Source of the DNA: Anabaena cylindrica PCC 7122
Lineage (GTDB): Bacteria; Cyanobacteriota; Cyanobacteriia; Cyanobacteriales; Nostocaceae
Direction: 5' to 3'
DNA: 64,000 nt
Assembly: GCF_000317695.1 (NCBI RefSeq)
Contig: NC_019771.1
Location: 4,888,001-4,952,000 of the forward strand
Part shown: positions 9,339 through 15,820 of the stretch, piece by piece
Position numbering within the stretch: position 1 is the first letter of the stretch
Layout of the letters: each line of letters opens with the position of its first letter
Translations under genes and position numbers: made by a program
The notes under the pieces: generated by a model
Told to the model about the DNA's origin: nothing
What the model saw: the letters and a program-made list of their open reading frames with translations, nothing else
Database searches by the model: none

Positions 9339-9492
9339 AGATAAAATTTCGCGTAAATTGATCTTGATTTCGTAGTCCTTTAATCTTAATATTTATGTTA
9401 GATTTCAAATCTTTTAATAATCAAAATAATAATCTTTGCATATAACAAAGGTTCTTATTTATCCTTAAATAAGTAGTCATAATTTTTTAAGA

Positions 9493-10236
9493 ATGCCGAG
9501 GATTCTTGTCATAGACGATGACCCAGCGATCTCAGAACTCGTTGCTGTCAACTTAGAAATGGCTGGCTATGATGTTAGTCAAGCTGAAGACGGCATTAAA
9601 GGTCAGGCGCTGGCCCTCCAGCTGCAACCCGACTTGATCATGCTCGATCTCATGTTACCCAGAGTAGATGGATTTACCATTTGCCAACGCTTACGTCGGG
9701 ATGAGCGCACGGCTGAAATTCCTGTCTTGATGTTGACGGCGTTAAGCCAAACTCAATATAAAGTTGAAGGTTTCAATGCTGGCGCAGATGACTACTTGAC
9801 CAAGCCTTTTGAAGTAGAAGAAATGTTAGCGCGAGTGCGGGCTTTGTTGCGTCGGACTGACCGCATTCCCCAAGCAGCCAAGCACAGTGAGATTCTCAAC
9901 TATGGGCCTCTTACCCTCGTTCCAGAAAGATTTGAGGCCATTTGGTTCAATGACACTGTGAAATTGACTCATTTGGAATTTGAGCTACTTCATTGCTTGC
10001 TTCAGCGCCACGGTCAGACAGTTTCCCCTAGCGAAATCCTCAGAGAAGTTTGGGGTTACGATCCTGATGATGACATTGAAACAATTCGGGTGCATATTCG
10101 CCACTTAAGGACTAAGCTCGAACCAGATCCTCGTCATCCTCGCTATATTAAGACGGTATATGGTGCGGGATACTGTCTGGAGTTACCCAGTCTACCACCG
10201 TCTCATGAGGGAACTGCCGCTACAGTAGTTGAGTAA
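9493..10236 (+). CDS. rpaA: Two-component response regulator RpaA (OmpR family)
   Basis: A 247-residue regulator with an N-terminal receiver domain (acidic pocket IDDD at 7-10, phosphorylated Asp52 in IMLDLMLPR, Lys in LTKPFE) and a C-terminal winged-helix domain (LTHLEFELLHCLLQRHGQ and IRVHIRHLRTKLEPD). The sequence is close to RpaA of Synechococcus, the output regulator of the KaiABC clock (through SasA) that also affects light-energy transfer from phycobilisomes. The stretch LSQTQYKVEGF has Tyr where I recall Asp in other RpaA proteins. The gene is single, with its own 154-bp upstream spacer and a hairpin after it. Confidence 0.92.
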   Translation: MPRILVIDDDPAISELVAVNLEMAGYDVSQAEDGIKGQALALQLQPDLIMLDLMLPRVDGFTICQRLRRDERTAEIPVLMLTALSQTQYKVEGFNAGADDYLTKPFEVEEMLARVRALLRRTDRIPQAAKHSEILNYGPLTLVPERFEAIWFNDTVKLTHLEFELLHCLLQRHGQTVSPSEILREVWGYDPDDDIETIRVHIRHLRTKLEPDPRHPRYIKTVYGAGYCLELPSLPPSHEGTAATVVE

Positions 10237-10264
10237 CATTTAACGAAATCTACCTCATCATCGT

Positions 10265-10287
10265 AGGGGCGTGAAAATTGCGCCCCT
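10265..10287 (+). terminator. Hairpin downstream of rpaA
   Basis: AGGGGCG (10265-10271) pairs with CGCCCCT (10281-10287), a GC-rich 7-bp stem with a 9-base loop, 29 bases after the rpaA stop. It is followed by GCTTTG rather than a clean T tract. A plausible 3' end of the rpaA message. Confidence 0.5.
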
Positions 10288-10301
10288 GCTTTGTCATGAT
10301 T

Positions 10302-10374
10302 AGCAAGTGATTAAATTCGCACTTTATTTACAGGATGATGCTGAATAATCGCTCTCACTCTACACCAGAAATGC
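10302..10374 (+). pseudogene. Relic of a mazF 3' end plus its flanking repeat
   Basis: These 73 bases match 12308-12380 with about six differences. The first part decodes as QVIKFALYLQDDAE-stop, nearly the same as the last residues of the MazF-type gene at 12022-12354 (QAIKFALDLQDDAE-stop). The match continues beyond the stop codon into the island's repeat unit. It is therefore a fragment of a second mazF copy left behind, or produced, by recombination between repeats. No start or body of a gene is present here. Confidence 0.75.
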
Positions 10375-10387
10375 AATTCTCTCTAAT

Positions 10388-10734
10388 TTATGTTGCATCA
10401 GATTCATCTGGTGCTTCACCAATTGTCTGCTGTGCTGCGTGACGGATATGAAGAATACGAACTGTAGAAACTTCCTTTCCGTCTATAATTGTGAAAATTA
10501 TCCTGTATGCGTTGCGTCCTTTTCCATAAATTATCTGACGCATTTCTTGACTCAAATAATCATTTTCTCTAGCTAAAGAACATCGCTTTGGCATTTGTGA
10601 TAAAGACTCAATTAATCTTAATAAATCTGCATACCACTGGTTTGCTTTTTCAGGAGAAGTTATTTGAGACACTGTAAAAATGCTTTGTCTGCTTCTGCTT
10701 CTGCTGTGCTAGAGATTTCAATACGGTATTTCAT
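10388..10734 (-). pseudogene. ParE/RelE-type toxin, broken by a one-base frameshift
   Basis: The toxin should begin at the ATG at 10732-10734, which overlaps the antitoxin stop as ATGA. That frame gives MKYRIEISSTAEAEADKAFL (a normal ParE start) but stops at a TAA near 10660. The rest of the toxin (SQITSPEKANQWYADLL ... YRIIFTIIDGKEVSTVRILHIRHAAQQ) continues in a neighbouring frame from about 10672. One missing base near the TTTTTACAG run at about 10672-10680 explains the break. RelE/ParE toxins cleave mRNA or poison gyrase. A GTG at 10672 could allow a 94-residue N-truncated product, which would lack the first beta strand and helix. It may be real inactivation or a homopolymer error. Confidence 0.7.
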
Positions 10735-10985
10735 GAATCTGCTGGCAGGTTATACTTATGACGCTGCTCGTTAGCAAAATCATCAAAGGAACGAAAACGA
10801 CCAGTTTCAAAGTCTTCTAACCCTTGCTGGATAGCTTTAATAGCTGCTTCTGAGTCTTGTAATTCCCAGTCTAGGATATTCTCCAGCAATTCAGCCGCAA
10901 CAAAACTAATATCTTGTCCTTGCTGTGCTGCTTTCTCTCGCAGTCGAGCTTCTAATTCTGGACTCAGGGAAACAACTATCGCCAT
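10731..10985 (-). CDS. Antitoxin of a ParE/RelE-type module
   Basis: An 84-residue protein whose N terminus (AIVVSLSPELEARLREKAAQQGQDISFVAAELLENIL) is a ribbon-helix-helix-like DNA-binding segment. The acidic C-terminal part (LEDFETGRFRSFDDFANEQRHKYNLP) looks like a toxin-binding tail. It is the first gene of a minus-strand pair and overlaps the toxin start by ATGA, a sign of coupled translation. Antitoxins of this kind usually repress their own operon. The antitoxin is intact although its toxin frame is broken. Confidence 0.75.
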   Translation of the reverse strand: MAIVVSLSPELEARLREKAAQQGQDISFVAAELLENILDWELQDSEAAIKAIQQGLEDFETGRFRSFDDFANEQRHKYNLPADS

Positions 10986-11122
10986 AACCGTATATTTTGG
11001 GAAAGGTTTCTAGATATTATTGTATATCAAATGATGCGTTAGCGTTTGCGTAGCGTCTGTAAGTCTAAAAACTTAATTATTATCAGCTAAACTAAGAATA
11101 TCACCTGAAGATATAAAACACC

Positions 11123-11341
11123 ATGTCTAACCATTCCTCAGTTATAAGTGTGTCTCCTGAAATCATGAGTGGTACTCCTGTTTTTACTGGGACAAGAGTT
11201 CCTATACAAACACTTTTAGATTATTTGACAGCAGGAGATTCAATAGATAATTTTTTAGATGGTTTTCCCACGGTTACTAGAGAGCAAGTAATTACATTTC
11301 TAGAGGAAGCAGGAAAACAAATGATTAGTAAGGTAGCTTAG
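11123..11341 (+). CDS. DUF433 antitoxin-like protein
   Basis: A 72-residue protein with the DUF433 pattern: VSPEIMSGTPVFTGTRVPIQTLLDYLTAGDSI then FLDGFPTVTREQVITFLEEA. DUF433 proteins contain a helix-turn-helix and are usually paired with a PIN-like DUF5615 protein, as here (the next gene starts 1 base after this stop codon). The role is inferred to be antitoxin and operon repressor. The ATG is used, and no strong ribosome-binding site is visible. Confidence 0.85.
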   Translation: MSNHSSVISVSPEIMSGTPVFTGTRVPIQTLLDYLTAGDSIDNFLDGFPTVTREQVITFLEEAGKQMISKVA

Positions 11342-11342
11342 G

Positions 11343-11666
11343 ATGAAACTGGTTCTAGATGAATGTATTGACCGCAAGTTAGCTAAAGAATTTGTAGGTT
11401 ATGAAGTCAAAACAGTTCCTCAAATGGGATGGGCGGGAACTAAAAATGGTAAACTACTGGCTTTAGTAGAAAAAGAATTTGATGTTTTTATTACGGTTGA
11501 TAGGAATTTATCTTTTCAGCAAAATTTGTCTCAGTTCAATATTGCTGTAGTTGTTTTACAAGCATCTTCTAATAGATTAATGGACATTAAACCTTTAGTT
11601 CCAAAGATTTTAGATATTTTATCTACAGTAGTGAAAGGTCAAGCTGTAGTTGTTAGTCTTGAATGA
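11343..11666 (+). CDS. DUF5615 PIN-like protein (putative toxin)
   Basis: A 107-residue protein of the DUF5615 family, a PIN-like nuclease fold. It shows the acidic residues expected: LVLDECID at the N terminus and FITVDRNLSFQQ in the middle. It follows the DUF433 gene with a one-base gap and is probably translated from the same message. Predicted to act as an RNase toxin neutralised by DUF433; this is inference from family and pairing, since few members are characterised. The frame is intact. Confidence 0.85.
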   Translation: MKLVLDECIDRKLAKEFVGYEVKTVPQMGWAGTKNGKLLALVEKEFDVFITVDRNLSFQQNLSQFNIAVVVLQASSNRLMDIKPLVPKILDILSTVVKGQAVVVSLE

Positions 11667-11671
11667 TAAGG

Positions 11672-11770
11672 ATATCGCTCTCACTTTACATCAGAAATGC
11701 GTTAGCAAAGATTACCAAAGGTATCGCTCTCACTCTACACCAGAAATGCGTAGATAACTGCACCAAATAT
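11672..11770. repeat. Island repeat units, copy 2
   Basis: Two and a half copies of the unit ATCGCTCTCACTCTACA followed by CAGAAATGCG, separated by a GTTAGCAAAGATTACCAAAGG spacer. The same unit occurs at 10349-10374, 12352-12572 and 13735-13880, all between the toxin-antitoxin genes. The small frame at 11663-11872 is built from this repeat and is not a gene. Confidence 0.75.
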
Positions 11771-11855
11771 ATCGCTCTTTTATCTATATTAATTAGAAAT
11801 GTACTTTGGTTGAAAATTAGTTTAATATTGATAGTTAGAAGTATACAAAATTATT

Positions 11856-12032
11856 ATGGATGCTTTAATTGAAGAACTAAATACAAAGTTAAGTTACTGG
11901 AAACCTGCTGTAGCAGAACAAGTTCGCCATTGTATTCTAGAAATCATCGAAATGGCAGATCAGGATGTTTTAGATATTCTCAGAACCCGTACAGTAGAGC
12001 AGGAAGTTTTGGATTTGTTAGATGAACCCTAA
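11856..12032 (+). CDS. MazE-like antitoxin, 58 aa
   Basis: ATG at 11856 to TAA at 12030-12032. The 58-residue protein is acidic and helical (MDALIEELNTKLSYWKPAV, then IIEMADQDVLDILRTR and EVLDLLDEP). It overlaps the start of the MazF-type gene (ATG at 12022) by 11 bases, the usual arrangement of antitoxin before toxin. I recognise no sequence family firmly, so the antitoxin role is inferred from size, charge and position. It may have lost purpose because the toxin frame contains a stop. Confidence 0.65.
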   Translation: MDALIEELNTKLSYWKPAVAEQVRHCILEIIEMADQDVLDILRTRTVEQEVLDLLDEP

Positions 12033-12354
12033 ACTTGGTGAAATTTGGCTTGCTGATTTGGGTATAGCAGCAAAAACACGCCCAATTGTGATTGTATCCC
12101 GTAATGACCCAGACCCACCATGAGCTTTGGTTATTTATGTACCACTAACTACCCAAAATCGGGGAAGTTTTTATGAGGTTGCACTACCTCGACTACAATT
12201 TCTTGAACGAGATTTTATAGCGAATGTTCAAGGTATTGGATCTATTCCAACGGTAAGACTAGAGCGAAAATTAGGCAAGTTCCCAGAAGAAGTTATGCTA
12301 GAAATTCAGCAAGCGATTAAATTCGCACTTGATTTACAAGATGATGCTGAATAA
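12022..12354 (+). pseudogene. MazF/PemK-type toxin with in-frame TGA at codon 34
   Basis: From the ATG at 12022 the frame reads MNPKLGEIWLADLGIAAKTR, then PIVIVSRNDPDPP, a TGA at 12121-12123, and on in the same frame ALVIYVPLTTQNRGSFYEV to a TAA at 12352-12354. Ignoring the stop gives a complete 110-residue MazF-like mRNA interferase. Relatives have Arg at the TGA position (DPPRALVIYVPLTTQ), so a single CGA-to-TGA change is the likely cause. The downstream half starting at the TTG at 12127 lacks the N-terminal catalytic strand region. A second, more decayed 3' fragment lies at 10302. Confidence 0.85.
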
Positions 12355-12572
12355 TCGCACTCACTCTACATCAAAAATGCGATCGCACTCACTCTACATC
12401 AGAAATGCGTTAGCGAAGCGCACCGAAGGTATCGCTCCTAAATCTACACCAGAAATGCGATCACTGTTTACTCTATATCCATAAAATGCGTTAGCGAAGC
12501 TTACCGAAGGTATCGCTCCTCACTCTACATCAATAATGCGATCGCTCTCAGTCTACATCAGAAATGCGATAT
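12352..12572. repeat. Island repeat array, copy 3 (longest)
   Basis: Six or more degenerate copies of a unit ATCGC(T/A)CTCACTCTACA plus TCAGAAATGCG in one orientation. Two longer spacers read GTTAGCGAAGC(G/T)(C/T)ACCGAAGGT. Some junctions form HIP1 octamers (GCGATCGC). The array fills the whole space between the mazF pseudogene and the PIN gene. I see no gene here. The array is too degenerate, without spacer diversity, to be a CRISPR. Confidence 0.8.
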
Positions 12573-12582
12573 TACCCGATAA

Positions 12583-13194
12583 TTAAAGCTGTGAATTTAA
12601 CCACCCTAAAAAATCTCCCGTCTTGACAAAATATCTTATACCTCTTTCCTGCAATATTCCTTTAATCTCTTTTGTACCAAAGTCGTCAGAATTTCCACTT
12701 AAAAAAACTTTTTGATTACTTAAAGATGTTTTGGCATGATCAAGAATACAATGTAAAATTAAATTGTCTGTAGGATCATTAATAAGTAAATTTTCTAGAC
12801 TTTTACTGAGTATATCTGGTTTTAATTGTATTAATTCTACAGAATTTTTAGCCCATTCTAAAACATCAAAAAGACGAGTATTAATCTCATTTATTCTCTC
12901 ATTATTTTTAATAATTGCTTGTTCTAAATATCGTTTAATTTCTCTAGAGTATTGAGAGTTAACATCTCCTTTGAGTTTTCTTACTTCATCCTGTAAATTA
13001 TCACTAAACCAATTACTTCTGTTTCGCTCTTTTTTTAATACACAAAGAGATTCCATACAACAAATTGCAGGAGTTACTATTTTAATTCTTGTTGTTACTT
13101 CAGGATATTGGAGATTTACTAAATTCTCAGTATCTTGATCTTGGTTTTTCGCAAAATCAATAAAAAAATTAGTTTCTATGTAAAGCGTAATCAT
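12583..13194 (-). CDS. PIN-like domain protein, 203 aa
   Basis: The N terminus (MITLYIETNFFIDFAKNQD) and C-terminal half (NDPTDNLILHCILDHAK, then KVFLSGNSDDF) follow the PIN nuclease layout, with acidic residues spread as in the family. The first catalytic Asp position is Glu here (IETN). The middle (about 75-115) is a charged, probably coiled-coil insert (EIKRYLEQAIIKNNERINEI). It is longer than VapC (about 130). It follows a 150-residue gene by 15 bp in the same direction, so the two are probably a functional pair. Predicted ribonuclease; the target is unknown. Confidence 0.65.
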   Translation of the reverse strand: MITLYIETNFFIDFAKNQDQDTENLVNLQYPEVTTRIKIVTPAICCMESLCVLKKERNRSNWFSDNLQDEVRKLKGDVNSQYSREIKRYLEQAIIKNNERINEINTRLFDVLEWAKNSVELIQLKPDILSKSLENLLINDPTDNLILHCILDHAKTSLSNQKVFLSGNSDDFGTKEIKGILQERGIRYFVKTGDFLGWLNSQL

Positions 13195-13209
13195 TAAATT
13201 TACTAACTT

Positions 13210-13662
13210 TTAGTGTGTTGCATCATAAATTTTCTTTACAAAACCTATCTGGGTTAGTTCTTCTGATTTTGGAGGATTATCTGTTTTCCAGTTATCAGCT
13301 AAATCTCTTAACCATCCTTCAACTAATGTTTCTAAATAATATTCAAAAATCCTCTTTTTATGACTAAATTCTGGATCATATTCAGACAAAACTTCATGAG
13401 TTGGGAAAGTGTAGACATCTTCTAACTTTTCCCCATCCCATCGAAAAAATTTAATTTCTTCACGGGTAGCTGTCATAGCATAAGGAATTATCACTCTATT
13501 GTGTTCATACTCAAACTTGAGAATATCTTCAACCTTTCCGGTAATGTCTTCTACAATATCTCTAGCTCTAACTTTTGATACTAACAGTTTCTGTCCATTT
13601 TTATCCCAAGCTGTAATATCTGATAGTTCTATTGTTGTGCCACTCAGTTTTGTAGTGTCCAT
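13210..13662 (-). CDS. Unrecognised partner gene upstream of the PIN-like protein, 150 aa
   Basis: A soluble, acidic 150-residue protein (MDTTKLSGTTIELSDITAWD ... REEIKFFRWDGEKLEDVYTF). I do not recognise a family. An AAGGA ribosome-binding site stands before the ATG. It is the first gene of a two-gene unit with the PIN-like gene 15 bp downstream, and both are bordered by island repeats. Position and size would fit an antitoxin or accessory factor, but no DNA-binding motif is visible, so this is only inference. Confidence 0.6.
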   Translation of the reverse strand: MDTTKLSGTTIELSDITAWDKNGQKLLVSKVRARDIVEDITGKVEDILKFEYEHNRVIIPYAMTATREEIKFFRWDGEKLEDVYTFPTHEVLSEYDPEFSHKKRIFEYYLETLVEGWLRDLADNWKTDNPPKSEELTQIGFVKKIYDATH

Positions 13663-13734
13663 TTTTTTTATCCTTGTGACATTGAAGGTTATAATATTTT
13701 AATTATAAATGATAAGCGTAGGTGTAGCCCATCG

Positions 13735-13880
13735 TAGATATCGCACTCACTCTACATCAGATAATGCGATAGCGAAGCTTACAGAAGGTATCGCTCTTAC
13801 CCTACACCAGAAATAAGATCGCTATTCACTCTACATCCATAAAATGCGATCGCTTTCAACTCTACATTAAATGAGATCGC
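13735..13880. repeat. Island repeat array, copy 4
   Basis: Four degenerate copies of the ATCGC-CTCACTCTACAT-CAGA-ATGCG unit with one GATAGCGAAGCTTACAGAAGGT spacer and a GCGATCGC site. It lies just upstream of the 150-residue gene and overlaps the 3' end of the HEPN-like gene, whose last codons (ESDLI-stop) are inside a repeat copy. Confidence 0.75.
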
Positions 13881-14580
13881 TCTCTATTAATTGAAAATAC
13901 TTATTAGTATAATTCCTTTTTAAGTAATCTTTTAATTTTGAATTAGGCATCTTCTCTACAATCTCTTGAACTGTGTTAGCCGCTGTATTACAAGCCCATT
14001 TAGCGGCATGATGTGTACTAATCAATTCCAATAAAGGTAAAGGACAATCTTTATTTGTACCAGCAGGATCTTTGTAAGTGCTTGGTTCACGAAAAATATT
14101 TAGTCCTGATTGCTTTAGCTTTTCTACAAGCTTCCTCTTTGAAGAAGGGGAATCATCACCATCAAGGTCTAAATCATATTCATCTTGGGGCTTAAGATGA
14201 ACTAACTCATTACGCAATTTGAATAGATTAACAAAATTTTGGTAAGTTTTAGTACCTAATTTTGGTGGTTCACCTGAAATAGCTATATAAGTTACCAACA
14301 GCTTGAGTTGTATTTGTCCGTTAGATTTCTCAACTGTAGTTAATAGTGCTGCAAGTTTTTTTGCAAAATCCTCTGGTTCTTCTTCTGGTGTTGTATATGC
14401 TGTAGCTAGTTCCGGTAATTCATTTATAAATGCCTCAATTGACATAGCTGAAAATAAAATAGCCGGAATTGCATCAGTTATTCCGCTGTCGTGAAACTTA
14501 GAATTCACGTAGTAGTAATTTTTTGCTTGATTGTGCAGAGGACCAGCATTTAGATGGAATCGAGTTACTATGTTGTCCAT
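13867..14580 (-). CDS. Hypothetical protein with HEPN-like RX4H motif, 237 aa
   Basis: A 237-residue, mostly helical, soluble protein. The segment AILFSAMSIEAFINELPEL followed later by NLFKLRNELVHLKPQDE resembles the HEPN/RiboL-PSP layout: a helix that packs as a dimer, and an Arg-X4-His motif (R-NELV-H) at about residues 122-127, which in active HEPN proteins is the RNase site. A region rich in Asp and Ser follows, then a helical C-terminal part. HEPN proteins occur as toxins or in antiviral systems. No clear antitoxin (MNT-type nucleotidyltransferase) gene is next to it. Function is inference from the motif. Confidence 0.6.
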   Translation of the reverse strand: MDNIVTRFHLNAGPLHNQAKNYYYVNSKFHDSGITDAIPAILFSAMSIEAFINELPELATAYTTPEEEPEDFAKKLAALLTTVEKSNGQIQLKLLVTYIAISGEPPKLGTKTYQNFVNLFKLRNELVHLKPQDEYDLDLDGDDSPSSKRKLVEKLKQSGLNIFREPSTYKDPAGTNKDCPLPLLELISTHHAAKWACNTAANTVQEIVEKMPNSKLKDYLKRNYTNKYFQLIESDLI

Positions 14581-14674
14581 AATCTCCTTAAAGTAAACTA
14601 ATCATACACTCACCCCTGTTCCTTATAGTACACAAATACGCGATCAGTCTAACCTGTGACTAACAAATTTTTAC

Positions 14675-15013
14675 CTAAGAAACAGCAAATTCCGTATATT
14701 TCCGAATCTCAGGCGCTTTAAAACCTAAAATAATATGTGATTTTGGTATTCCCGCAGCAACCAAATCATTAGCAATACCCTCCTCAGTGCCATCATGTTG
14801 AATCCAAACCTTACCATCAATTAAATCAAGATGTAATAAAGTTCCATATATCCGATAACCATTTTCCCAACCAGTTTCTACTAATAAATAACGATCATTA
14901 TTTTCATCTAACACCAATTCAACTTTCACCTGTTCATCATTGCCAAGAAAATCAGCATATTCTTCGAGAATTTTCTGAATAATTTGACGATATTGAATAG
15001 TCAAGGAATGCAT
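14675..15013 (-). CDS. xisI: XisI family protein
   Basis: A 112-residue XisI protein. The family pattern is clear: YRQIIQKILEEYADF, VETGWENGYRIYGTLLHLD, GKVWIQHDGTEEGIANDL and GIPKSHIILGFKAPE. In Anabaena, XisI together with XisH controls excision of the fdxN element during heterocyst development, but most genomes carry many copies outside that context. Here the partner XisH is absent. The gene instead follows a VapC-type toxin gene by 6 bp in the same direction, as third member of a putative operon (antitoxin, PIN toxin, XisI). Confidence 0.9.
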   Translation of the reverse strand: MHSLTIQYRQIIQKILEEYADFLGNDEQVKVELVLDENNDRYLLVETGWENGYRIYGTLLHLDLIDGKVWIQHDGTEEGIANDLVAAGIPKSHIILGFKAPEIRKYTEFAVS

Positions 15014-15019
15014 TTAAGT

Positions 15020-15418
15020 TTAAGATTGCAATAAACGAGTAAACCCTTCTTGCTCAAAATGTTTATCAGTGGTTAAAGCTTCCCTAATTCCTTTCTTCCG
15101 CATCAACACAAAACTGATAGCATCACACAAAGAATATGTTTTATCTTGTCGAACTAACAATAAATCCATTGCTTCCCGATGCAAAATTTCATCAACCCAA
15201 ATCATCTCTACATTTGGATTTTCCATTAATTCCAACGAATACATTAACACCGTTGAACGCGGAAAACGTCGAACTAATGTCAAAGCTATCAACTCAGCGA
15301 GAACATAGTTATGTGTGATAAAACGACCGTTATAATTAGAAATTAACCCAACTGCTGTTTTGTGTTGAGCTTCATCTTGATGGAGAAAACAGAGCAACCC
15401 TGATGTATCAAGTAACAC
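15020..15418 (-). CDS. vapC: VapC-type PIN domain toxin
   Basis: A 132-residue PIN protein with all four acidic positions: LLDTSGLL (Asp4), VLAELIALT (Glu), YSLCDAISFVLM (Asp) and ALTTDKHFEQEGF (Asp). Such enzymes cleave tRNA or rRNA when free of antitoxin. The start is a GTG 16 bp after the antitoxin gene, and xisI follows 6 bp later. The frame is intact and of normal length, so unlike the ParE and MazF copies in this island it may be active. Confidence 0.85.
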   Translation of the reverse strand: MLLDTSGLLCFLHQDEAQHKTAVGLISNYNGRFITHNYVLAELIALTLVRRFPRSTVLMYSLELMENPNVEMIWVDEILHREAMDLLLVRQDKTYSLCDAISFVLMRKKGIREALTTDKHFEQEGFTRLLQS

Positions 15419-15434
15419 GATTATAATTTATACC

Positions 15435-15704
15435 TTATAAGTCATTATCATAAGCCTTAGCCAGATCAGCATCAATGCTTTCATTATCTGTACCTGTAGC
15501 GTAACCCAGACTAATTACACCAGCATAGCCAAGCAAACGCTGACGTGCTTCTTCAGCATCGGATTTAGGACTAACTGACAAACTATACTGACGACTTAGG
15601 GAAGCAGCAACTAATTCTGCTACTGAAAGTCCCACAGCACTAGCTTGTTGCTGCAAAACTGTATAAACGTCATCGTTCAGTTCCAGGGTTAATAGTTGGC
15701 TCAC
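15435..15704 (-). CDS. vapB: Antitoxin of the VapC-type toxin
   Basis: An 89-residue protein. Its first half (LLTLELNDDVYTVLQQQASAVGLSVAELVAASLSRQY) has the ribbon-helix-helix/Phd-like pattern of small DNA-binding antitoxins. The acidic C-terminal tail (NESIDADLAKAYDNDL) would wrap the toxin. The start is GTG (15702-15704). It leads a three-gene minus-strand unit with the PIN toxin and XisI, and diverges from bioU across a 116-bp spacer. It would be expected to repress its own promoter there. Confidence 0.75.
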   Translation of the reverse strand: MSQLLTLELNDDVYTVLQQQASAVGLSVAELVAASLSRQYSLSVSPKSDAEEARQRLLGYAGVISLGYATGTDNESIDADLAKAYDNDL

Positions 15705-15820
15705 AATTGTTAAGCTACCTTAAATAACGTTCAAGTAATTATAGCTTTTTCTACTTGAGAACCCAGAAAAATAAAGCATAATTAACCTTTATAACCATTA
15801 ACCAACACAGAAAAATCACT

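Noticed and set aside
11663..11872. 69-aa frame after DUF5615
   Set aside because: It translates repeat sequence and has no family-like composition.
12352..12572. Short repeats at fairly even spacing, possible CRISPR array
   Set aside because: The units are degenerate and the spacers are themselves repeats; the same unit is scattered elsewhere in the island.
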